A stretch of DNA of 64,000 bases from CBDFLD01 sp965249005. GTDB taxonomy: Bacteria > Acidobacteriota > UBA6911. The notes under the pieces were generated by a model. It was not told where the DNA came from. It made no database searches and saw only the letters and a list, made by a program, of their open reading frames with translations. The stretch's first letter is position 1, and the number at the start of each line of letters is the position of its first letter. Both the position numbers and the translations under genes were made by a program. The stretch is taken from NCBI GenBank assembly GCA_965249005.1, contig CBDFLD010000016.1, forward strand, positions 186,001 through 250,000. Reading direction: 5' to 3'. Below, one piece after another: positions 58,192-64,000 of this stretch.

Positions 58192-58690
58192 TCACGGAAT
58201 CACGGGCGCAAAGGCACGCGTGCCGTTGGGGTGCTCTTGAGAATCCAGCTCCTCGGCTTGTTCAAGAGCGACCTCTCGGCCATTCCAGAACGTGCAATCC
58301 TCGTCTCCGTGCCCCAGGCGGTCGTCAAAGACCAGCACACGGGTTACCACCCCGCTCTCCTTGTAGGCGCGAAGCACCGACACCTGCTGGGCATGTCTGG
58401 TCTCGGTCCGGGCGATGACTTTGGCCCGGGTTGCCGCGTCCCGGTAGCGTCCCGCAGGGATCTTGTCTCTGATTCGCCGCACCAGCTGCGGGATTCCCTC
58501 GCCAGCAGCGCGTCCTTCCGCAAGCTCCCGGAACATCCGATCCCGCGTTTGCTTGCGAAGGTCGATCAGCCCCATGCGCGTCCCGCCCTCGGCCACAATC
58601 TCCCGCGCCACCGGGTCGGGCATTCCGATCTGAAGTTCCAAAATGGCTTCGACCCCAGCGGAGACCGCCGCGTTGCTATCACAAAATGTG
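58192..58690 (-). pseudogene. phage minor head protein (SPP1 gp7 type), 5'-truncated
   Basis: The C-terminal half of a Mu F/gp7-like head morphogenesis protein is present (ARTETRHAQQVSVLRAYKES, DDRLGHGDEDCTFWNGREV with the cysteine/His-rich end). The frame opens upstream to about 58690 without a start, where ORF6N-remnant sequence on the other strand begins. The portal gene expected next to it is absent. Confidence 0.8.
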
Positions 58691-58695
58691 ATAGC
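58675..58695. repeat. perfect palindrome at a phage/remnant junction
   Basis: GCTATCACA (58675-58683), spacer AAA, TGTGATAGC (58687-58695). It lies where the head-protein fragment meets the ORF6N remnant. It could be a repressor operator of the former prophage or a recombination site; no gene control can now be read. Confidence 0.6.
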
Positions 58696-58786
58696 TTCCG
58701 CACGCGAACTTGGAGGCTCTCTGCCCTATGCCTTCACCGAGCAGGGTGGAATGCGCCCTTTGAACTGGAAGAGAGAAATCAGCACG
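58682..58786 (+). pseudogene. ORF6N-domain (phage antirepressor-like) remnant
   Basis: A 35-codon stretch reads IASARELGGSLPYAFTEQGG. The LPYAFTEQG peptide is the hallmark of ORF6N and KilA-like phage regulators. Everything before it is missing and it runs directly into the IS3 end. Confidence 0.7.
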
Positions 58787-59531
58787 TGTTGAGAACAGCC
58801 TGATCGGCGAAGATTGACGTTTTATCTCTCATTACTGTTTCTTCAAATTCATTCGGAGGGATGTAGCCCAGGGCCGAATGAAGCCTCTTCTTGTTGTAGA
58901 CCTCCTCGATGAAATAGGGAACACGATCAATCACCATCTGGTAGCTGTCGTAGTCCCACAGATGGACCTCCTCGTACTTCAGGGTCTTGAAGAACGATTC
59001 CATGAAGGCGTTGTCGTACGGGTTTCCCTTGGCTGACATGCTTATCTGAAATCCCGCGACGCTCAGCCGCTGGACATATTCTTCTGAGGCATACTGCACT
59101 CCTCGGTCAGAGTGATGAATGCAGCCACGGGCGGGGTTGCGCTCCTGCAGGGCCATCCCGAGGGCTTCTAGACAAAGCTGCCGATCCAGCCTTCTGGAGA
59201 TTGCCCATCCAATGACCTTGCGAGAATAGAGATCCATGATCACGGCCAAGTACACAAAGCATGTTTCGATCCGAATGTAGGTAATATCGGACACCCATGC
59301 CTCGTTTAGCCTCGCCAGCTGCCGGTCCTTGAGCAAGTTCTCGTAAACCCGCAGTCTATGGCATGAATCTGTCGTTCGGACAAAGGATTTCCAGACAACC
59401 GGGAGGAGCCCATACAGGCTCATCACACGTCGAATCCTCTTTCCATTGATCCTTAACCCCTGACGAACCAAATGCCGCTGGATTCGACGGTATCCATAGC
59501 CAGGGAATTCCAACTGAATCGCCTCAATCAT
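58779..59531 (-). CDS. IS3-family transposase OrfB (catalytic part)
   Basis: DDE core: ARLNEAWVSDITYIRIET (first Asp), IHHSDRGVQYASEEY (second Asp) and KGNPYDNAFMESFFKTLKYE (Glu). HTH_21 domain at the start (LEFPGYGYRRIQRHLVRQG). Coding extends in frame upstream to about 59630 (VIGLSPSSYYYKPRGDRL) without a start, as expected for a fusion made by frameshift. The stop lies 8 bases outside the element end. Confidence 0.9.
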   Translation of the reverse strand: MIEAIQLEFPGYGYRRIQRHLVRQGLRINGKRIRRVMSLYGLLPVVWKSFVRTTDSCHRLRVYENLLKDRQLARLNEAWVSDITYIRIETCFVYLAVIMDLYSRKVIGWAISRRLDRQLCLEALGMALQERNPARGCIHHSDRGVQYASEEYVQRLSVAGFQISMSAKGNPYDNAFMESFFKTLKYEEVHLWDYDSYQMVIDRVPYFIEEVYNKKRLHSALGYIPPNEFEETVMRDKTSIFADQAVLNTC

Positions 59532-60042
59532 ATCTCTCAGATCCGCATCTCGTTTCTCCCGAGCAAGTCGATCTCCTCTCGGTTTGTAATAGTAGCTGCT
59601 GGGTGAAAGTCCGATTACTTCGCACCCTTTCGAAACTGATCCAAGTTCTTGCCGGTGATCACGGAGGTATCGGCGTTTCTCAGCTGCTGTGCGTAATCCT
59701 GCAGTTTTTTTAAGTGATCGACCTGCATGACCAATTCGCCGACCTTGGCCTTTAAACGCTGATTCTCCAACTCCAGTGCTTTCTCCCGTCGGGATGGCCG
59801 TTCCACTAGACTAGACCTTTCCCCTTGACGAGGTTTCGCCATCTCTGGATCACGCTGGCAGAGATCTGATAGTCCCGAGCTGCTTGGGAGAGAGTCTTCT
59901 GGCCGCTCTCTATCTCTTGCACTACTTGTTGTTTGAATTCGAAATCGAACTTTCGACGGATTTTCCCCATGGCTTTCTTGCTCCTTTGCTGGGCAAGCCC
60001 CCTCAGCTTACCGCGAAAGCCAATCAAAATCCGTTCTCAATC
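58787..60042 (-). mobile_element. IS3-family element
   Basis: Ends TGTTGAGAACAGCCTGATCGGC (left, spaced) and, reverse-complemented, GATTGAGAACGGATTTTGAT (right) share TTGAGAAC and a GATyGGC. It carries orfA and orfB in different frames, as in IS3. It separates the ORF6N remnant from another transposase remnant. Target-site duplication was not found. Confidence 0.8.
59615..60027 (-). CDS. IS3-family OrfA (helix-turn-helix and leucine zipper), in two frames
   Basis: The first frame (59806-60027) has the helix-turn-helix (KFDFEFKQQVVQEIESGQKT, AARDYQISASVIQRWRN) and stops after VKGKGLV. The leucine-zipper half (KALELENQRLKAKVGELVMQ) is in another frame, 59615-59842. A -1 shift at the AAGGGGAAAGG tract would join them, then a second shift would lead into orfB. 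Whether the first is real, programmed or a mutation cannot be told. Confidence 0.75.
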
Positions 60043-60082
60043 GTTGAGGAAATCTCTACAGTCTTAGAGGGGCGCACTCAAG

Positions 60083-60232
60083 GTCTTGATCGAACGCTGG
60101 AGGATCGATTACAACACCAAACGACCGCATAGTTCACTGGGGTATAGGCCACCGGCCCCGGAGACGTTCCAGATCGAGCCACCAGGCTCCGGGGCTACGC
60201 CCCTGCGCCTGATGGCTGCAGGACTAACATGA
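60083..60232 (+). pseudogene. IS3-family transposase C-terminal remnant
   Basis: The frame reads VLIERWRIDYNTKRPHSSLG followed by YRPPAPETFQ, the classic end of an IS3-group OrfB, then a stop at 60230. Nothing of the catalytic domain remains; the IS3 element at 58787 lies directly before it. Confidence 0.8.
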
Positions 60233-60289
60233 CTGGTGGCACCACATTCGGGGGCAGGTCAATTTTGCTTGATTGTGACATCGCTGGAC

Positions 60290-62145
60290 TAGTCCCAAAA
60301 TAAGCGAGGTATGAGCTCGCTCGGAAAATCGTTTGCCTTTTCCGAATATCTCGTGGATTTCAGCTCCTTGTGCGTAACAGGGAAAGCAAAGAGAAACACA
60401 AGAGACAAACCTTCCATTGGTTGTCTGGATCACTTGATCTTGTTTGTCTCTGTTATGCCCTTCCTTTCGCCCGCCACTCTTGCTCCGCCGGGGGTACGGG
60501 CTCACCCGCCGGCGAGGCGCCTTCAAGTAAACCTGAGTTGCCTGATATAGTCGAACGTCGCCAAAAAGGTTTCGAGATGCTTGCTATAGGCCAATATCCT
60601 GTAAACGAGGCGACGACCGGTTCTTACAATCTGACAGGGTATTTGCACAAAGTTCACCAGGAAGCGTTTGAACTCCATCCTCAAGATATCACGACGTACT
60701 GTCGGCGCCTGCGTCACCAGGCCATACCAGGCCTTCAGATTCCACGCCAGCGATGCGATGACCATGTAGGCCCAGTTCGATACCAGACTGTCCGAAGGCA
60801 TCCTCAAGGCGTTCACTCCACTCTTGAGCTGACCGATGACGTTTTCCTGGTTGCAGCGATCGTTGGCAAAAAGGACCACTTCTCCCATCGTCATCTCCCG
60901 ATCGTTGGTGATGTAGAAGAAGTACCGGACCTCATCAAACAGCCGGTGCTCCCCCTTTTCGATCGTGAGGTTCTTCCGAACCACAACCATGCGATAGGTT
61001 TTCTTACAGTGTCCGGGACGATAGTCAAACTCGGCGACCTGCTCGCTCTGCAGGCGGATGTTCTTGAATTCTCTCTCCTTGATTACTTGTTCTTTGACGT
61101 TTTCCGGACGGCGCCGTTCTTCGCTCTTGACCTCATAACGAGGAGGCCGCTCGAGCGGTTTCCATTGTCTCTCCGGCAGGGCATCGGCCATCCCGACCAG
61201 GTTCGGCTTGGCGTCATAACCAAAGACAAAACCAACCCGCTCGTCCCAGCGATCGAAGTTTCTCGTCAGCGAGAAATCCGTGTCGCCCCGAAGCCAGACC
61301 TTCGTAAACACCGACGACACCAGATCGATTGCCCGGTCCATCCACTCGGCCGCTCCGTCGGAAGAGGGACGGTTGCCCGGCCGATTCATCAGATAGAGGA
61401 CCTCATTCGTATTGGCCAAGGTCACGATCAACGGTGCGTAACCCCAGATCCCGTTGTAGGCAATGTCCATTCCTTCCTTGCATTCCCCCAAGGTTCCGGC
61501 GACGGTCCCGTCCACGTCGATGATGGCCTCCTTCCGGAAGGAAGCATCCTGCAACTTCCACACCTTGGTTCGGGTTTCATTGATGGTTTCCTGAAGTCCG
61601 AAGATCCAATCCTCATCGAAACGACGGAGGAAATCTCCAGCCGTCGTGGGATCCGGAATCCTCTCGGCTCCCAGTCCGTTCATGTAGGTCTCATCCTGGC
61701 GCAACCGCTCGATATCTTCGAGACAGGTTCCACCCGACAAGACGTTGTATGCGATGTTCAGTACATGATCGGATTCCCAGTAAGGAAAGTGGTACTTGAG
61801 CAAAACGATGTTTCTGTTGATATCTTTGTCCAATCCAAGCTTACACACGAGCTTGTGAATGGCTCCGATACCACCAGATCCGATGGCGCGCGTTCTCTCG
61901 GCGATCTCGTAGTAGGTGTTGGAGTCCTTGAACATAGGATCGGACCGGTCCTCAAACTGATTTCTTTCCAACCGGCGTGTAAGATTTTGCTTGTCTCGGA
62001 GGAGGATTCTGTGGTTTCTTTTATTCACCTGGAATGTGCTCCTTTCGGGATGTCTTGTAAATATATCAAACGCATTTTATCCCGTAACGGCGCACGTTCC
62101 AGGGCTTTTCTTCCTCCTCATGCAAAAAATCACGCTGGACTAAGG
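60290..62145 (-). mobile_element. IS1380-family element
   Basis: A single large transposase gene is flanked by related ends (CTGGACTAGTCCC near 60290 and, reversed, CTAGACCTTAGTCC near 62145). Exact ends were not fixed. About 230 bases between the transposase stop and the left end hold no gene. Confidence 0.65.
60523..62028 (-). CDS. IS1380-family transposase
   Basis: This 501-residue DDE transposase has the IS1380 pattern: EAIIDVDGTVAGTLGECKEG (first Asp), VWLRGDTDFSLTRNFDRWDE (second Asp) and NDRCNQENVIGQLKSGVNAL (Glu). Length is typical and all three acidic residues are present, so it may be functional. Confidence 0.93.
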   Translation of the reverse strand: MNKRNHRILLRDKQNLTRRLERNQFEDRSDPMFKDSNTYYEIAERTRAIGSGGIGAIHKLVCKLGLDKDINRNIVLLKYHFPYWESDHVLNIAYNVLSGGTCLEDIERLRQDETYMNGLGAERIPDPTTAGDFLRRFDEDWIFGLQETINETRTKVWKLQDASFRKEAIIDVDGTVAGTLGECKEGMDIAYNGIWGYAPLIVTLANTNEVLYLMNRPGNRPSSDGAAEWMDRAIDLVSSVFTKVWLRGDTDFSLTRNFDRWDERVGFVFGYDAKPNLVGMADALPERQWKPLERPPRYEVKSEERRRPENVKEQVIKEREFKNIRLQSEQVAEFDYRPGHCKKTYRMVVVRKNLTIEKGEHRLFDEVRYFFYITNDREMTMGEVVLFANDRCNQENVIGQLKSGVNALRMPSDSLVSNWAYMVIASLAWNLKAWYGLVTQAPTVRRDILRMEFKRFLVNFVQIPCQIVRTGRRLVYRILAYSKHLETFLATFDYIRQLRFT

Positions 62146-62341
62146 TCTAGCACCCCCGGAATCTGGGTACTTTCCGATACCACACCATTTTCAGATTTAT
62201 TCGAAGGGGTCTTCGGTTTGTTGATCCAGGCCGCCTCCGGTACTGCGGGTGGCTGTGGCACTCCCCGAACAAAGCGCTCCGGATGTAGTTTGAATGCTTC
62301 CGAGAGGGTGCCCTTACGCACGCGGGTGATGGCTTGGGAGT
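62130..62341 (-). pseudogene. transposase C-terminal remnant cut by the right IS256 copy
   Basis: Reading from the IS border: HSQAITRVRKGTLSEAFKLH then PERFVRGVPQPPAVPEAAWI, a known C-terminal pattern of IS3-group transposases. It has no start and ends at 62130. The IS256-family element inserted into or recombined beside it. Confidence 0.7.
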
Positions 62342-63768
62342 GAGTGCTATTGTTAGTTGAAATTCAATGAAAGGAAAGCGGCTCCAAGAGTGGTAGATTT
62401 TTGTTTTTGGCGAAAACGAAGTCAACCAATTCTCAAGGAGCCACTATGAAGAAGATTCTACCAAACGGCAATACGTCGAAGCAAAAACGATCGTCAGGCG
62501 AGACACGATTTCTCGCAACCAATGATCAGCTCAACGAACTTGATGCACGTATCGAGCTCATCCAAGCGTTGATACCGCTGGGATTGCGAGCCGTCCAGGA
62601 CAGCCTTGAAGATGAAGTCAACCACCTCGCTGGGGAGCGCTATAGCCGAGCCGGCGGCGATTCCAACCTTCATCGATGGGGATCGCAAAGGGGTTCAGTG
62701 TACCTGACAGATCAGAAGATTCCAGTCCGTGTTCCTCGAGTCCGAGATACTGATCGGAGTTGTGAGGTACGGTTGAGAACATATCGGCGGTTGCAGCAAC
62801 CCAGGAATATGGACGAGGGCCTTTTGAAGAAGGTAATCAACGGATTATCGTGTCGCAATTATCGGGAGTGCGCTGAGGCGGTTCCCGAGGCCTTTGGCAT
62901 GTCGCCATCGAGCATCTCGCGCCGTACCATCCAAGTGACAGCTCGAAAACTGAAGGAGCTGCAGGAACGATCTCTTGCAGGATACGATTTTGTTGCTCTC
63001 TTTCTGGACGGCAAAAGCTTTGCATCGGAGCAAATCCTGATTGGATTGGGAGTGACCCTCGAGGGTGAGAAGATCATCTTGGGGTTCCTGCAGGCCAGTA
63101 CCGAAAATGAACGAGTGTGTATAGCCTTTCTCCGAGGGCTAATACAAAGAGGGCTTTGCCATGACAAGGGCCTGATGTGCGTTATCGATGGGTCCAAAGG
63201 ATTGCGAAAAGCCGTCCAGGCGGTATTCGGCAACCGGGCGGTCGTGCAGCGCTGCCGATGGCACAAGCGTGAAAATGTATTGTGCTACTTACCCAAGAGC
63301 AAACAGGGAACCTTTCGCAAACGATTGCAGGATGCCTATCAAAAGCCAACCCTGAGAGAGGCAGAAAAAGCGCTTCTAAGGGTCCGAAAAGAACTATCGC
63401 TGCTGAACCAGTCAGCGGCAGCCAGCTTGGATGAGGGTTTCGAAGAGACTCTCACCCTTCACCGGTTGGGCCTGGCAGAGGAACTCCGGGAAAGTTTCTC
63501 TACCACGAATTGTCTCGAGTCCATCAATGCGCAGCTTGGACAAAGAACCGATAAAGTGGATTACTGGAAAAACAGCAACCAATTACATCGCTGGGTAGCT
63601 ACGGCATTGCTTGAGATCGAGCCGAGACTCAGGAAGGTCCGTGGCTATCGGCATCTGCCGAGGTTACGTCGTTCCTTAAAAGCCCGCTTTTCAAAAGCCG
63701 TGGAGGAACGAATTGCGTAAATACCACGGGAGCCGCTCTCCAATTTCAACTAAAAATGGGATTGACTC
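62342..63768 (+). mobile_element. IS256-family element, complete right copy of the composite
   Basis: 1427 bp. Left end GAGTGCTATTGTTAGTTGAA and right end (reversed) GAGTCAATCCC followed by ATTTTTAGTTGAAATT share GAGT, TAGTTGAAATT and AGCGGCTCC. The right end forms the outer border of the composite transposon. Confidence 0.88.
62446..63720 (+). CDS. IS256-family transposase, complete
   Basis: ATG 62446 has AAGGAG 5 bases upstream. About 424 residues: an N-terminal DNA-binding part, then ALFLDGKSFASEQILIGLG (first Asp), CVIDGSKGLRKAVQ (second Asp), QRCRWHKRENVL and TTNCLESINAQLGQRTDK (Glu). It is the only full transposase able to act on both outer ends of the composite. Confidence 0.95.
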   Translation: MKKILPNGNTSKQKRSSGETRFLATNDQLNELDARIELIQALIPLGLRAVQDSLEDEVNHLAGERYSRAGGDSNLHRWGSQRGSVYLTDQKIPVRVPRVRDTDRSCEVRLRTYRRLQQPRNMDEGLLKKVINGLSCRNYRECAEAVPEAFGMSPSSISRRTIQVTARKLKELQERSLAGYDFVALFLDGKSFASEQILIGLGVTLEGEKIILGFLQASTENERVCIAFLRGLIQRGLCHDKGLMCVIDGSKGLRKAVQAVFGNRAVVQRCRWHKRENVLCYLPKSKQGTFRKRLQDAYQKPTLREAEKALLRVRKELSLLNQSAAASLDEGFEETLTLHRLGLAEELRESFSTTNCLESINAQLGQRTDKVDYWKNSNQLHRWVATALLEIEPRLRKVRGYRHLPRLRRSLKARFSKAVEERIA

Positions 63769-63776
63769 GGTGGACC
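63769..63776. repeat. 8-bp target-site duplication, right copy
   Basis: GGTGGACC, identical to 51584-51591. Confidence 0.9.
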
Positions 63777-64000
63777 AATGCAGATCACCCGACCGAGAGT
63801 ACTCCGGGTGATCCCGGTACGCTCCCACCAGGGGCCAGCGCCAATGATGCGGACCTCGACTTCACAGGCACCATGATGCCCCCTCCGGGCTCCGGGGCAC
63901 CCGCGCTGAGCGAAGACGAAAAGATTACCTTCGCCCGCTGGGTAGACCTGGGCTGTCCCATCAGCTCCAAGGACCCCATCCTACAAACCATGGGCTGGTT
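63769..64000 (+). CDS. HzsA-related dihaem cytochrome c, C-terminal part (continues beyond window)
   Basis: After the second GGTGGACC the frame reads WTNADHPTESTPGDPGTLPP and later DFTGTMMPPPGSGAPALSED, then ITFARWVDLGCPI, the usual end segment of HzsA-related multihaem proteins. It is in frame with LDGWT at 51591. It runs past the window edge. It has no start of its own. Confidence 0.85.

Larger units (their letters stand above)
51592..63768. mobile_element. 12,177-bp composite transposon bounded by inverted IS256-family copies
   Basis: Both outer ends read GAGTCAATCCC going inward, followed by ATTTTTAGTTGAAATTGG; they are the right (3') ends of two copies of one IS256-family element in inverted orientation. 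An 8-bp repeat GGTGGACC flanks the whole segment, which splits a single gene in frame. A single IS would show one left and one right end at the borders, so the unit that moved was the whole segment. Only the right copy encodes a full transposase. Cargo is a patchwork of broken catabolic, phage and IS genes. Confidence 0.88.

Noticed and set aside
53884..58690. Gene transfer agent instead of prophage remnant
   Set aside because: The cluster lacks portal, terminase and tail genes, lies inside a transposon and is cut at both ends, so nothing argues for a maintained GTA.
60370..62343. A 657-codon open frame on the plus strand
   Set aside because: It is antisense to the IS1380 transposase, whose catalytic motifs are clear; the plus frame has no family pattern and skewed composition.
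51592..63768. Simple insertion of one IS256 element plus unrelated island
   Set aside because: Both borders show the right end of the element, and the 8-bp duplication spans the whole segment; a single IS would have one left and one right border.

Overview
The window is bacterial, gene-dense and of moderately high GC. It has Gram-negative features: many signal peptides, periplasmic c-type haem and PQQ-propeller proteins, and a cell-surface-sensor diguanylate cyclase. The mix (two-component-regulator-propeller GGDEF protein, M14 and M1 peptidases, arylsulfatase, HzsA-related dihaem protein, IS21, IS256, IS3 and IS1380 elements) suggests Acidobacteriota or a related phylum. That placement is inference; no rRNA or universal marker beyond hisS and pyk is present. 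I saw no tRNA, rRNA or CRISPR array.

Layout. 0-10 kb: SRPBCC protein, glutamate synthase (gltB, gltD) behind a promoter with ACTCATA repeats, a rhodanese plus MauE/DoxX pair, and an HD hydrolase. 10-15.4 kb: a secreted methyltransferase, an arylsulfatase overlapping yfbR, an AIM24 protein, then a cysH-type APS reductase preceded by a small ORF with five consecutive Cys codons, an intrinsic terminator and a possible antiterminator. This looks like a cysteine-responsive attenuator. 15.4-18.6 kb: an IS21-family element with istA and istB flanked by two small co-oriented accessory ORFs. 18.8-29.2 kb: a J-domain/zinc-ribbon/PilZ fusion, Kbl-type acyltransferase, pyruvate kinase, M1 aminopeptidase, propeller-GGDEF protein and a three-gene overlapping operon of unknown function. 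29.4-45.9 kb: exporter, second secreted methyltransferase, PQQ-propeller protein, M14 peptidase, APH-like kinase, Nramp-like carrier, MscS channel, hisS, and carriers of the AtoE and SLC13 families, a glycosyltransferase and yjbQ. 46.0-47.3 kb: a complete IS256-family element. 47.3-49 kb: AbgT carrier.

49.2-64 kb: a gene for an HzsA-related dihaem cytochrome c is split by a 12,177-bp segment (51592-63768). This segment is bounded by an 8-bp direct repeat (GGTGGACC) and by two inverted copies of one IS256-family element whose right ends both face outward, so it has the structure of a composite transposon. The left IS copy is 5'-truncated and the right copy is complete. The interior is a patchwork of broken DNA: a 5'-truncated acetaldehyde dehydrogenase, an internally deleted 4-hydroxy-2-oxovalerate aldolase, an HK97-type phage head/neck module cut at both ends, an ORF6N remnant, an IS3 element, two further transposase remnants and an IS1380 element. 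The C-terminal part of the dihaem gene resumes in frame at 63769.

The two observations I rate highest are the Cys-leader attenuator of the APS reductase gene and the composite transposon.
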